The position numbers were made by a program, and so were the translations under genes. A stretch of 64,000 bases of DNA, taken from contig MU130299.1 in the NCBI GenBank assembly GCA_015039465.1, positions 268,476 to 332,475 on the forward strand, given 5' to 3'. This DNA is from Phlegmacium glaucopus (lineage: Eukaryota > Basidiomycota > Agaricomycetes > Agaricales > Cortinariaceae). The notes below the pieces were generated by a model, which searched no databases, had not been told where the DNA came from, and was given only the letters and a program-made list of their open reading frames with translations. Shown here piece after piece: positions 22,519 to 33,294 of this stretch (within the stretch, counting starts at the first letter, position 1; every line of letters begins with the position of its first letter).

Positions 22519-23193
22519 GTGCTGTTCCATTTGCTCTATAGTAATGAGTATAGTGATATTTTCTTGAGTACCTGCTTGTTGCTGATACTGAACTTTCTTT
22601 GCTTTAGTGCTAATTATTTGTGAAATTTGTTCAAAAAGACTTGGAAATCACAGGAAAATCTGCAGCCAATGTTATTGGTTTGAACTTGTTTGAGCCTCCT
22701 TAATCCTGCTGACCCTCAAACTGGACTTGAAGTCTGGTTCAGCCAAATTCCAAATTTTGAACTGAATTTCCAGTCCAGTTCACAAAAGTCCAGTTGAACT
22801 TTAGTGATTGGCATCACTATCCATCTTTGACCAAATTTCATAATGTATTGTGATTTAGTGACACCTTGACATGATTGGATTTGAAGTATTCCTTTTCCAC
22901 AATGTTGCAGACCCCCCAAGCCCTCTTCATTCTATCTGACTTTGCCTGCTCCTTTTAATACAAAGCAATAGTACAAGCCATACATTTTGCAAGTGTTTCT
23001 TGAATCTTGCTTCATTTGCTTCTTTTTGATGTTGGATTATCATATTCAGATAGTGCTTTTCATGCCATTTAAGATGTTGGAAAGGAAGTGTAAAGTGTAT
23101 AAATGTTAGACAGATATATTCCATTGAATCCATTCCCCAGTGTTATGTGGTTTCACCCAATAATTTAAATTTTATGACAATGTGGATAGTGAT
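22519..23193. other. Spacer right of the Harbinger element, no gene seen
   Basis: AT-rich. Short minus-strand ORFs at 22716-22919 and 22927-23133 have no recognisable domain. A cluster of ACTGGACTTGAAGTCTGG and CAGTCCAGTT words at 22715-22800 suggests a small remnant of the word-repeat elements. Confidence 0.4.
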
Positions 23194-23198
23194 GCCAG

Positions 23199-23668
23199 TG
23201 TTAGGGCAACTCTTAGTCAGAATAGCAGGGGATCCAAAATTTAATAATATTATAAGTGACAGGTTACATCTAACTCACCTAGCAGGGGATCCAAAAGAGG
23301 AAAGGATAAGGATCCCTGCTAGGACAAGGTATTTAAGTACTAACATGGACATAACAGAGATATGTAAATAAATAAAGAAATGGTGTGATAATAAAATAAT
23401 AAAATGGTGCCATGTGAGAATAAATAAAATAATAAAATAAGGATGAAGTTGAATTGGGTTTGGGAGTTGAGTTGGTTGGTTTGGGTTTGGGCTGATCAAG
23501 AATGGAAAAGGTGGGGAGGACAGGAATGCAAAGGGTTAAGTTCATTGATGAGGTGGGATGTACAGATTCAAAGTTGGGACTGGGTTCAGGAGTTGGGTCA
23601 GGACCGTGTTCGGGTTTGGGACCAATTGGGATTTGGTAGTTGGGTGAGAAATCAAGTGTCCCCTAACA
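23199..23668. mobile_element. LTR-like element C (solo), 5-bp TSD
   Basis: A 470-bp sequence with inverted ends TGTTAGGG and CCCTAACA, a TG...CA structure and exact GCCAG duplications at 23194-23198 and 23669-23673, as for a solo LTR. It contains a TATTTAAG box and GGATCCCTGCTAGG. The right half repeats GGGTTTGGGAGTTG words. Related, damaged copies are at 8783-8990 and 53330-53665. Confidence 0.65.
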
Positions 23669-24150
23669 GCCAGCAGATAAGCCAATTAATTCCAACTTTT
23701 TTACTTTGTAGCTTCAAATAAATTAGTAAAAATTCTGAGAATATTTGAGTGGATAGATCTCTCTTGGGTCTCCTGCAAATACTAAGCAATCCATGATTCA
23801 GGACCATGAAGGCAATTCAGACATATTCAACTGGCTACAAGATGGCTTATTTTTGAGCTGTTTTGTAGCTGGTCAAAATCTTCAAACTGACTACATTTCC
23901 TGCTTACAGTGCTTTGCATAAATAATTGCTGCTACAACAACATATTTATTTGGTGTTGATGTGACCATGGTCCATCAGTCACTCACAGTTCCACTGGCAA
24001 TCTGTGGTCACTCAATTAGTAGGATCTAACATATAAAAATGATGAGTGTATAGTCAATAATTGCTTGCAAACAGGGCTTATATATTATATACACTGTCTG
24101 GTGTCTACTCATCAGAAAAAGAGCAGCCACAATTCAGGATCCATGATTCT

Positions 24151-24315
24151 GCCAAACCAGGGTTTACCCTGATTTGTAATGTTAGGTTTCAGTGTCCTCC
24201 TTTTGCCTCTCCAGTCAGTATTTACTCATTGAGTAAATGGCAAAATACTGACTGGAGAGGTGAAAGGAGGACACTGAAACCTAACATTACAAATCAGGGT
24301 AAACCCCAGTTTGGC
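24151..24315. repeat. 165-bp palindrome
   Basis: The arms are almost perfect reverse complements, from GCCAAACCAGGGTTTACCC to its counterpart, meeting near 24230 (TTTACTCATTGAGTAAA). It looks like a fold-back MITE or cruciform-forming repeat. Target duplication was not resolved. The ORF at 24061-24336 crosses it and is not a gene. Confidence 0.7.
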
Positions 24316-24552
24316 AAAAATGTGATCAGCATATAAGTAAAGACTGGTGTACAAAGGAATTAGAAATGGGTTCTGAAAACATGTTTGTCTTGAGTTGGGA
24401 ATTAATCAACATATACTGCACCTCTGGCCATGAAATTTGGCACATTTAATTAAGAGATATATAGCTACATAATGGTATAGAATTTTAGATACTTTATTGA
24501 GAACCCCATATTAAAAAACAAGCAAACATTGTTTTGGTGTATGAAGGACCCG

Positions 24553-25137
24553 TGTTAAGTTCAAAACAAAGGGGTCACGTCGGAGTAACACCAGATTGGA
24601 CAGAATGGAACCGGAACAAGTAATGGAAAGGACTTTGGCCTCAGCGTATGTGCTGTGCCACCCAGCTCCTACAATGTCCTGATTTTGGGAATGGAAGAGA
24701 ACGGAAAGTCGGAAGACCCCAGTGACTTAGAGGATGAACAAGAGGAGGAAACTAAGTTGATATTTGAACTGAGGGAAAACATACAAGTTCGAGTACTTTA
24801 AATATAAAAGGAATTGCAACTGAAATATAGAATATAAATATAAGTGATGCGTTCTGCTCCCGGAAAAGGTTCTGCATTCTTGGGTGAATAATCCATAATC
24901 CATGGCTGGTGTGCTGACTGATAGTGGGAAAGTGATGACAAAGGAATAGTTGTTATGACGAAGGTGTGGTAAGGGGTTTGGGATATCGTCGGAAGAGTCA
25001 GAGTGATACGGAGAAGTCTTGGAGTCGGACGTAGGAGGAGTAGAGTCGGAGACAAGGGAAAGTACGGGACGGAGTACGGACTACCGGAAACAACTCCATC
25101 GGAGTCGGACCGGAGTAACATGTGATGGAATGTAACA
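24553..25137 (-). repeat. 3' LTR of the gypsy element
   Basis: 585 bp; on the plus strand it begins TGTTAAGTTC and ends GATGGAATGTAACA. It differs from the other LTR by scattered substitutions and a roughly 20-bp length difference near 24835. Minus-strand ORFs in it are not genes. Confidence 0.93.
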
Positions 25138-25152
25138 GTACCTCCCTGTCAA
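25138..25152 (-). other. Polypurine tract beside the 3' LTR
   Basis: On the minus strand the sequence immediately before the LTR is GACAGGGAGGTAC, a purine-rich run in the position expected for the plus-strand primer of reverse transcription. Confidence 0.55.
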
Positions 25153-25200
25153 GGCCGAGACCCTCGAGGCCACGTGATGGTCCATGCGAGGTTGGCGTGG

Positions 25201-25207
25201 TATAAAG
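25201..25207 (+). promoter_or_regulatory. TATA box of the antisense gene
   Basis: TATAAAG stands 71 bases before the ATG at 25278, in a GC-rich context and outside the LTR. It supports independent transcription of the antisense gene on the plus strand. Confidence 0.5.
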
Positions 25208-25277
25208 ACCGTCGGAGACTGGTGATGACTCTTCACTTCGGTTAACTTCCCCAACCACATCCTCTAAAACAACCATC

Positions 25278-26686
25278 ATGAACAACAACAACAATAATGC
25301 TGGCTCTTCCCAACAAGCAAAGTTGGAAGAGGCCCGGGCTCGGATTCAGAGCAAGTGGGAGGCGGAGAAGCGAGCGCGGGAGGCAGAGGAGAAGGAGTTG
25401 ATGGAGTTGGAGGCAGCGGCAGCTGCAGAGCAGCAGCAGTGGGATGAGGAGAACCGGAGAGTGGAGGAGGAGAGGAAGAGAGTTGAAGCGGAGCAGAGGA
25501 GTAGAGTGGAGCAGCAGCGGAAGCTGCTGGAGATGCAGCAGGCTCGGAAGGAAGAGGAGCAAAAGAGGAGAGAAGTGGAGATAATCCACTTGGATGACGA
25601 CGAAGTAGAAGAAGAACCAGAGAACAATGGAACGGAGCTGGGGCCCAGCGTCCCAAAAAAAAGAAAACTAAATGACAAAGTAAGTGGAATCCAAAACTAA
25701 AAGAAAATGTAACGCTAATGGAATCATAGGAAGTAGCTCCGACCATGGAGGAAAACCGCCCGCCCTGCACCCTGTGTATGGCGGCAGGTACGATGTGCCA
25801 CGGAAAGACGCAGGGGCCTGGGTGCTATACATCAGAAAAAAATAACCTTGGCCTGGCTGGCTCTGGCTGCCCTGGCCTGCCCTGGCCAGCCCTGAACATC
25901 TTTGGCTAGGTTTAAAAATCTGAAAAAATGCTAACAAATCACAGAAATATTTATAGCACCCAATTCCAAAAAAATTAAACAATTACATAAGACAGATGCT
26001 GAGATATTAAAGATATTAAATTATTTTAATATCTTTAATATCTCAGCATCTGTCTTATGTAATTGTTTAATTTTTTTGGAATTGGGTGCTATAAATATTT
26101 CTGTGATTTGTTAGCATTTTTTCAGATTTTTAAACCTAGCCAAAGATGTTCAGGGCTGGCCAGGGCAGCCAGAGCCAGCCAGGCCAAGGTTATTTTTTTC
26201 TGATGTAGGTGCTCCCAGCTAAAGAAGGGCTGTAGCATAGTTGGAGGGAAAAGAAGGACGGTGGCAGTGGAACTGCCAGCAGAGAGGGTCGGAGGAAAAG
26301 GGAAAGGAAAAGGGAAGGCAAAAGAGGTTGTGGAGATGGAGATGGAAGGAACAGAGAGGATGGCGGATGCGTTGGAGATGATAGGAGGGTGGTTGAAGAA
26401 GTTGGCGGAAACTCAGGTGGAGATCAAGTTGGCGATGGAGGTGCGGATGCGGAGGGAGTTCAAGAAGGAGAGATGGGAAGAGGAAAGAAGAAAAGAGGAG
26501 ATGAAGCAGAAGGAGGTGACGAGAGCGGAGAAGGGAGTGGAAACGGAGGTGCAAGAGGAGATGGAAGACGAGGAGTCGGATGACGGAGAAGACGAGGAGG
26601 TGGAAGAAGGATTGGAAGTGGAGATGGAGAGGACGGAGGGAGCGGAGGATGGAAGGATGGAAGGAATAGAAAAAACAAAAGAGTAG
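25278..26686 (+). pseudogene. Antisense Zn2Cys6-like coiled-coil gene inside the retrotransposon, split by a MITE
   Basis: Exon 1 (25278-25679, 134 codons) encodes an Asn-run start (MNNNNNN), a long charged Glu/Arg/Gln coiled coil (ARARIQSKWEAEKRAREAEE...), an acidic patch HLDDDEVEEE and a basic PKKRKL, which resembles a nuclear localisation signal. A 50-bp intron (25680-25729, GTAAGT...TAG, phase 0) follows. Exon 2 has CTLCMAAGTMC, then CHGKTQGPGC; after the MITE (25830-26205) the frame goes on with CSQLKKGCS. Across the insertion the cysteines are spaced C-x2-C-x6-C-x8-C-x2-C-x6-C, as in fungal Zn2Cys6 domains. A second helical region (TERMADALEMIGGWLKKLAE...) and acidic tail end at 26686. 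The gene is opposite in strand to gag-pol and lies between the chromodomain and the 3' LTR. The MITE adds stops, so this copy is dead. Confidence 0.75.
25830..26205. mobile_element. Fold-back MITE (CATCAGAAAAAAATAACC ends), TA TSD
   Basis: A 376-bp palindrome of the same family as 9288-9635, flanked by TA on both sides. Element plus TA is 378 bp, divisible by three. It interrupts the second exon of the antisense gene inside the cysteine cluster. The ORF at 25668-25982 on the minus strand translates the MITE and is not a gene. Confidence 0.92.
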
Positions 26687-26860
26687 AATAGATAGAAAGT
26701 ATTTTGTACATAATTTTGTTATTTCTTTATTTTGAGTTTTGTTTAATAATTTTGTTTTCTTGACTTTGTTTTGTGAAACAGAAAAGTAAGATAACGGAAA
26801 GGAAAAGGGACGGAAAAGAAATGGAAAGGAACGGAAAGAACAAGGGAAGGAAAGGAAAAG

Positions 26861-29800
26861 GAATCAGGAGAGCGGAAGAGGTCCGGGTTTAGCCGGATAG
26901 TTCATGTGGAAATCAGCAACAAGTTCGGACGCGTGTCCTAATTCATTAGCTGGTAACCAAGAAGTTTCTTCATTGGTACCTTCATAGCCAGACCACTTGA
27001 CTAGGTACAGAAGTTTGCATACGCGCCGTCTGTTGTCCAATTTAGAGTCCAAAATTTCGGAGACCTCGAATTCCTGTTCTCCGTCAATGACGACCGGAGG
27101 AGGCGGAGGTTGAGTGCGTTCCGGAATAGTGTTTGGAACGGAGGGCTCTAGCATGGAAACATGGAAGACGGGATGGACGGCACGCAAGTTGTCGGGAAGA
27201 CAGAGGGTCCAGGACAAAGGACCTGCCTGAGCTATAATCTCATATGGACCCAGATACTTCTTGGAGAGTTTCTTTGAAGGTCTGGTCGTATGGAAGAATT
27301 GTGCTCTGACAAAGGCTCAATCTCCAACCTTGAAGTCCAGAGGAGGAATCCAACGCTTATCCGTGGAACATTGGTATTGTTCCTGGGAAGTGAGGATAGC
27401 TTTTCGGAGTTCTTCATGGAGTTTGTTAAGGTCCGTAACATACTTGTGAGCACGGGAGGAGACGAGGTCGTACTCCGGATGGATAGTGATAGCCAGATTG
27501 TAGCCTTTGTTGGCAAAGAATGGAGATACACCGGTAGTGGCACTCGGAGTATTGTTGTAGGAGAATTCCGCTAATGGGAGAAGTGAACTCCAGTTGTCTT
27601 GCTGATAATTGCAGTAGATGCGGATGTATTGTTCCAAGGTCTGGTTGACGCGTTCTGTTTGTCTGTCACCTTCCGGGTGGTATCCGGAGGTGAAGTGCAG
27701 CTTCATGTCAAGGGCTTTTCCGAGGGATCTGAAGAAGTGAGATACAAACTTGGAACCGCAATCAGAAGTTACATGGGACGGAACACCGTGCTTGGAAAAC
27801 ATGTGGATGACAAATAGTTCAGCAAGTTGAGCGGAAGTGATGGTGTCGTATGTGGGGATAAAAATGGATTGTTTCATGAACCGGTCTACTACGACTAAGA
27901 CCGCAGTGAAACCTTCGGAGTCCGGAAGGTGTTCAATGAATGAAATCCATGGAGATGGAGTCCCAGGGACAGGACGGAACAGGGAGTTGTCGGAGTAAGC
28001 CGTATGGTTTATGATGTTTGGCTTTGGACCGAGAACAGGTTGTGCAAGTCCTACAATAATCAGTGACAAAAACACGGATACTGGGCCAAGTGTACTCTCG
28101 ATGGATAACCGCAAGAGTCCTATTGACACCAAAATGTCCGGAGACAGGATGGTCATGATAATAATGAAGGACACGGAGACAAAGATCTCCAGAATCTGGA
28201 ACATAGATCCGTTGATTGATCCGGACAAATCCGGAAGAGTCCTTAGACCATCTAGCATACTTTGGATTGTCTAGATCCGATAAGTAGGACTGTGCAAGGG
28301 GATCCGTGGGAAGAGCGGAAAGGATCCCCTTGTTGAGCTCTTCGACATCCATGGTAAAGATACCACGGAGTACGGTAGGGAGTAATGAAGTAGCTCGGAG
28401 TGAAGCGGAAAGTTGTTCGGAAGAAAAGATAGGTTTAAAATTTTGTGGATTGACTTCACCGTAATCTTTCCCTCCCTCTGTTAGATAGAGGTCAGGACGA
28501 CAAGTCAGCGCGTCCGGTGATGTACTAGCGGTGGGATCAGACCGCAAGTAGTAACATAGTTCAGAGGGGTTAATGTAGTTTTCCTTGATAGAATTTAAAG
28601 AGAAGTTCGCAGTATTGAAATACGCAAGAAGAATTAGGTCGCAAAGATAGCGAAGTTCGTGAATGAGAATGCAGTGTGTGAAGTAGCTTAAAGAATGAGA
28701 CTATTGTTTTAGAACGTTGCTGCAAAGTTTATGGGATCAAAACTCTGGCCGTCTCTTGTTCGCCTTCCCTCCTACTTGCTACGGATACTTAATACAAGAG
28801 TTCTAAACTAACCAGGTGCAGATATGCGAAACAGTAATGTAAAAATTGAGCTAATGCGAAGTCACATGAACCCAGTAGTTTGGTAAGGAAGGAATAGGAG
28901 ATAAAGTAAAAATAAAAGTGATGAGTAAGGAGGTCAGTTGAATGACCTCCTGTTTTGAAGGAGATGATAAAATAATATATATGGAAAGTCAAAAGAAAGT
29001 AAGTTGAAAATAACACAGACCATGATAAAACTAGTGAAAGGGATGCGTATGTGAGCCGTGAAAGACCGCGAGATTAGATAGTGGCTGTGCAAAAGTGTGG
29101 TTGCGAAGGGATGAAATGATTAAGTTCAAATATTGACTGAGAGAACTGAAGATATGTCGAAGTCTGAAATGCGAAGAGAAACGAGGGTGCTTTGGATAGT
29201 TATGAAGGTTGTAGAAGTGATGTGCGAAGGTCATGCGAGGACTATATTGTGTTGTGCGAGGTGCGAAGGATGTGCGAGAACCGCGAATGAGAGTGCGAAC
29301 AAAGTTGGTACCCGCGAGGCATCCGCGTATACTGTGAAGTTGTTAAATCGCAAAAATAACCAGTTTACAAACCTAGAGGCTATATGGATCCTATCACCGG
29401 CTTTGTTCCGAGACGGCCTGGGTGAAATCTGATAACCATGTTGAATGTGGAAAGGTACTCGGACCACCGGGCTTGACGCCGGGACAAGATTTTGGTGGTC
29501 ACAAAGTACTCTAGATTTTTATGGTCAGTAACCACATCAATTGGGAAACTAGCACCTTCAAGGTAGTGACACCAAGCTTTGAAAGCTTCGAAAATGGCAA
29601 GGAGTTCCTTATCGTAAACGTCGTAATTCAATTCTGCACCGGAAAAGGTACGAGAACGATATGCAACGGGATGGATTTCTCCATCGGAATCACGGATGGA
29701 AAGGATAGCTGCTAAAGCGTAGTCGGATGCGTCAGTTTCCACAATGATAGGACAGTTAGGCTTCCAGTGTGTTAACACCGGAGCGGAAATAAAAGCCTCC

Positions 29801-31488
29801 TTGAGAGTCTTAAAAGCAAGGCGACAACTGTCATCAAAAACCCACGGAATATTTTTCTGGGTAAGACGAGTCGACGGAACCACAATATCGGAGTAGTTGT
29901 GGATGAAACGCCTGTAAAAATTAGCAAAACCGAGGAAGGATTGGACATCTTTGACTTTCCGAGGTTCCAGCCAGTCTTGAATGACTTGCACTTTCGCCAG
30001 ATCCATAGAAAGGCCATCAGGACCGATCATGTGACCCAGGTACTCGACGGAATCGGAGTGGAAAACACATTTCTTACCATTAGCGAAGAGATTATTATCT
30101 CGAAGCCATCGGAGGACTTCAGAGACATGTTTGATGTGATTTTTTTCATTGATGGAGAAAATGAGGATGTCGTCCAGATAGATGATTACAAACACATCTA
30201 AAAGGTCAGCAAAAATAGTGTTAAGGAAGCGTTGAAAACCGCCAGGGGCATTGGTAAGTCCAAACGGCATGACGAGCCATTCGAAGGAGCCATAGCGGGT
30301 ACAAAAAGCAGTCTTCCATTCGTCTCCGGCAGCAATCTGGACGAGATGGTAGGCATGCTTTAAATCAATTTTAGTGAATAATCCGGATTTGCGGGGAGCA
30401 TCAAGTAAGTCGGAAACAAGGGGTAATGGATACTTGTCTTTCTGAGTGATGGCATTGAGTTTTCGGAAGTCAACGCAAAGCCGGAGTGACCCGTCCTTCT
30501 TCTTGATAAACAGGACAGGTGCTCCGAAAGGAGACTTAGAGGGGCGGATGAAACCCATGTTTAGGTGCTCGTCGATGAATTCTCAGAGTGTTCCTAACTT
30601 GGATTTGGAAAGGGGATAAATTGGACCCAAAGGGGGTTTAGCGGATTCATCGATTTTGATTTTTAAGTCATACTCTCAATGATCCGCTAGAGTGTTAGCC
30701 TTGCCCTTGGAAAAGACGTCCGAAAATTCATGATATATTTCCGGAACACCGTCCAGGTCAGAATCGGAAGGTGTAGCAGAGGCTGAGGCGGAATGGCCAG
30801 CAGCCTCGACTGGATTGTGAATGGAAATGGAATAGCATTGGGCTCCTTCGGAACGGATGGACCTCATGAAAGCTGCAGCAGACACTAAGGAGATTTTAGG
30901 AGCGGTCAATGGTTTGGGAACAAAAGGGATATCAGGAAGTGGTTCCGGAATAGTCTTGCAAGGTTTTTCAACCTTCGAACTTGCGGAAACCGTATCGGAC
31001 ATTGTAATGTCAGATACCGGAATGGGTGCCTTGGCGGAAACAGAAGTGGGAACTGGAAGGATAACTATACGGTCTTGGAAAGTTACACTGCTATTGACCC
31101 AGTCAATCAATGGATTATGTTGGGTGAGCCAGTCAAGCCCAAGTACAGCAGGAAAATCGGAATCCAGTTTGGTTAGTAAGAATTGGATTTTGTGGACAGT
31201 ACCACATGAGAACTGAACGGAAACAATGGTAGCATGGGTGATCATGCCCGGAGAAGATCCATCAATGAGACGGAGAATCATAGGAGTAATAGGAAAAATA
31301 GGAAAATCATTGGACTTCGCGTAATGCTCATCCATGAAACAGTGAGTGGAACCACTGTCAATGAAAGCGGAAAAATCAACATTCGGAAATTGAACACAAA
31401 GAAGAGAAACAAAGACTGCTCGGGTTTCTGGAGAAATTATTGCATTTAGAACTGCAACAAGCTCAGCACAGGGCTTCTCGCAATTCAC
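26861..31488 (-). pseudogene. Gypsy pol: protease, RT, RNase H, integrase, chromodomain
   Basis: In order from 31488: protease with FIDSGSTHCFMD and VLGLDWLTQHNP; reverse transcriptase with [19 protein letters not shown] and the [10 protein letters not shown] catalytic box (about 30180); RNase H with [21 protein letters not shown] and [10 protein letters not shown]; a solo LTR at 28518-29396; integrase with an HHCC zinc finger (HDHPVSGHFGVNRT...CRTCTTC), VVVDRFMKQ, TSDCGSKF and QTERVNQTLEQY; then chromodomain FEVSEILDSK...LYLVKWSGY...TSWLP. Three TGA codons (30676-30678, 30583-30585, 27317-27319) stand where arginine is expected. A tandem CATT near 27940 shifts the frame inside integrase. The frame is otherwise conserved across the inserted LTR. 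It copies and integrates element DNA; the chromodomain targets heterochromatin. Confidence 0.9.
28518..29396. mobile_element. Solo LTR, family B, inserted in gypsy pol
   Basis: 879 bp, beginning TGATGTACTAG and ending CCTATCA, with CCGG duplicated at 28514-28517 and 29397-29400. It lies exactly between RNase H (GTKP) and the following DALT of pol, so the pol frame is uninterrupted once it is ignored. It matches the degenerate copy at 5439-7558. Orientation of the parent element is unknown. The small ORFs inside (28789-29016, 29133-29432) are not supported as genes. Confidence 0.85.
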
Positions 31489-31595
31489 CGTCTGTGCTGA
31501 GTCCAGTGAATTGCTTAGTCTTTTTTTTTCTCCAAACCGGAGTCCTTTGGCTTAGCTAGAGTGGACTCGGAAACGGAATCAGAAATGGTAGAGGC

Positions 31596-32693
31596 TCAGC
31601 CTTTAGTGGAGCTTGCCTTGGCAAGCCTACAGTCAGGAACAATATGACTGGGCTTGCCACAGAAAAGACAGAGCTTATTATCTATCCAGCGTTGCCTTTC
31701 TTGCTGGGTAAGTCTACCCCGTGAGTCCAGCTTGCCTTCCAGATTAGGTTTCGGAGGAGTAGAAGAAGTCTTACCGGGGTCTGCGGGCTTTACGGACTTT
31801 TGATCCGAAGGCCAAGACTGTTTTCCGGAACTGGAAGAAGGGTTGGAAGAGGGTACGGAGGAGGATGAAGAAGGGTTAGGGCCCTTAGGAGGAGGGTTCT
31901 GGCGTTGCTGTGGAGCTGGTTCCCAAGAACGTTCTTGCATACGTTCCCAGTGTCGAGCATCGGCATTTTGACCTTTTTGATGCATCGCAGTCAAAGTCCG
32001 AGGCTTGCCGTCTCCTTTGGTAATTTCATCCTTGAGTCGGGAAGGTAAACCTTCGTAAAACCTATACCTAAGAGCGGGCTCGCCCCAAGTACAGCGGACT
32101 GCCAAGGAGTTGAACCGGACTAAGTAATCGGAGATACATTGGCTGTCCTTCATTCGGAGATTGGTGAGTTTGTGTTCTACGTTGGCAGATTCGTCGTAAG
32201 GTCCGAAGTTGGATTGGAGCTCGTCCACGAAGAGATCCCAATCTTCAAGCCAAGACAGAGGTTCGTTGGTGAGTCTGGAAATTCCAGGTTCAAACCATTC
32301 CTGAGCAACGTCCCGGAGATAGGACAAAGCAAACATTACTCGCTTGGAGTCGTCTCGGAATGTATCAGAAGAGCTCTGGAAATAGAGCCTACACTGGAAA
32401 AGAAAAGCTTTCAGTTTCTTAGGATCCTTACCTGTGAAGGGTTCGGGCTCTCTAAGTCTGCCAGCCGAATCGGACTTGGCTGAAGATTTCCCAAGGGAAT
32501 TCAAAGCGGAAACGAGTTGATTGAAAGGAATAGAAGGAGACTCAACATCGTCCGTAGTACTCCGAGGTTCATCAATATGACTAGCCTCTTCGACTACATC
32601 GGGCAAAGGGGTCTGCCTGGTGGGGGTGTGTTCTTGGGACATAAATTCTTGTATTGGTAATTGGTTTTTGCAAGTTTTAGAACAAGTTAGCAT
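31596..32693 (-). CDS. Gypsy gag (capsid/nucleocapsid) protein
   Basis: An open frame of up to 365 codons. A more natural start is the Met of MSQEHTPTRQ at about 32642, since upstream codons run towards the LTR. It contains the Ty3-type gag core (FTGKDPKKLKAFLFQCRLYF, VMFALSYLRDVAQEWFEP, LRMKDSQCISDYLVRFNSL), a Pro/Ser-rich linker and one CCHC zinc knuckle CLFCGKPSHIVPDC near the C-terminus. No stop interrupts it. The following protease frame differs, with a TTTTTTTTTC run near 31530 in the gap, so either a programmed or a mutational frameshift separates gag from pol. Confidence 0.88.
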   Translation of the reverse strand: MLTCSKTCKNQLPIQEFMSQEHTPTRQTPLPDVVEEASHIDEPRSTTDDVESPSIPFNQLVSALNSLGKSSAKSDSAGRLREPEPFTGKDPKKLKAFLFQCRLYFQSSSDTFRDDSKRVMFALSYLRDVAQEWFEPGISRLTNEPLSWLEDWDLFVDELQSNFGPYDESANVEHKLTNLRMKDSQCISDYLVRFNSLAVRCTWGEPALRYRFYEGLPSRLKDEITKGDGKPRTLTAMHQKGQNADARHWERMQERSWEPAPQQRQNPPPKGPNPSSSSSVPSSNPSSSSGKQSWPSDQKSVKPADPGKTSSTPPKPNLEGKLDSRGRLTQQERQRWIDNKLCLFCGKPSHIVPDCRLAKASSTKG

Positions 32694-32724
32694 AGAAGGA
32701 GTGGGTTGAGCAGTTCAAATATAC

Positions 32725-33289
32725 TGTTAAGTTCAAAACAAAGGGGTCACGTTGGAGTAACACCGGATTGGACGGAACGGAACCGGAACAAGTAACGGAA
32801 AGGACTTTGGCCTCAGCGTATGTGCTGTGCCACCCAGCTCCTACAATGTCCTGATTTCAGGAATGGAAGAGAATGGAAAGTCGGAAGACCTCAGTGACTT
32901 AGAGGACGAACAAGAGGAGGAAACTAAGTTGATATTTGAACTGAGGGAAAACATACAAGTTCGAGTACTTTAAATATAAAAGGAATTGCAACTGAAATAT
33001 AGTGCTGCGTTCTGCTCCCGGAAAAGGTCCTGCATTCTTGGGTGAATAATCCATGGCTGGTGTGCTGACTGATAGTGGGAAAGTGATGACAAAGGAATAG
33101 TTGTTATGACGAAGGTGTGGTAAGGGGTTTGGGATATCGTCAGAAGAGTCGGAGTGATACGGAGAAGTCTCGGAGTCGGACGTAGGAGGAGTAGAGTCGG
33201 AGACAAGGGAAAGTACTGGGACGGAGTACGGACTACCAGAAACAACTCCGTTGGAGTCAGACCGGAGTAACGTGTGATGGAATGTAACA
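32725..33289 (-). repeat. 5' LTR of the gypsy element
   Basis: 565 bp, plus-strand start TGTTAAGTTC and end TGTAACA, matching 24553-25137. Flanked on the right by ACCCG. The adjoining internal sequence (minus strand GTATATTTGAACTGCTC) shows no tRNA primer-binding site that I recognise. Confidence 0.93.
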
Positions 33290-33294
33290 ACCCG

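Larger units (their letters stand above)
24553..33289 (-). mobile_element. Complete Ty3/gypsy chromodomain (chromovirus-type) LTR retrotransposon
   Basis: An 8,737-bp element on the minus strand bounded by two LTRs and an exact 5-bp duplication ACCCG (24548-24552 and 33290-33294). Gene order in the element's own direction is gag, protease, reverse transcriptase, RNase H, integrase, chromodomain, then an antisense gene before the 3' LTR. It is decayed: three in-frame TGA codons in pol, a 4-bp frameshift in the integrase region, a solo LTR inserted between RNase H and integrase, and a MITE in the antisense gene. The two LTRs still resemble each other closely, so it is not very old. Confidence 0.93.

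Noticed and set aside
24061..24336. 91-codon ORF
   Set aside because: It crosses a palindrome; its second half is the complement of the first.
25242..25770. Minus-strand ORFs of 110-164 codons opposite the antisense gene
   Set aside because: They are shadows of the coiled-coil gene: Leu/Ser/Pro-rich translations with no start context, while the plus strand has TATA box, ATG, intron and cysteine cluster.
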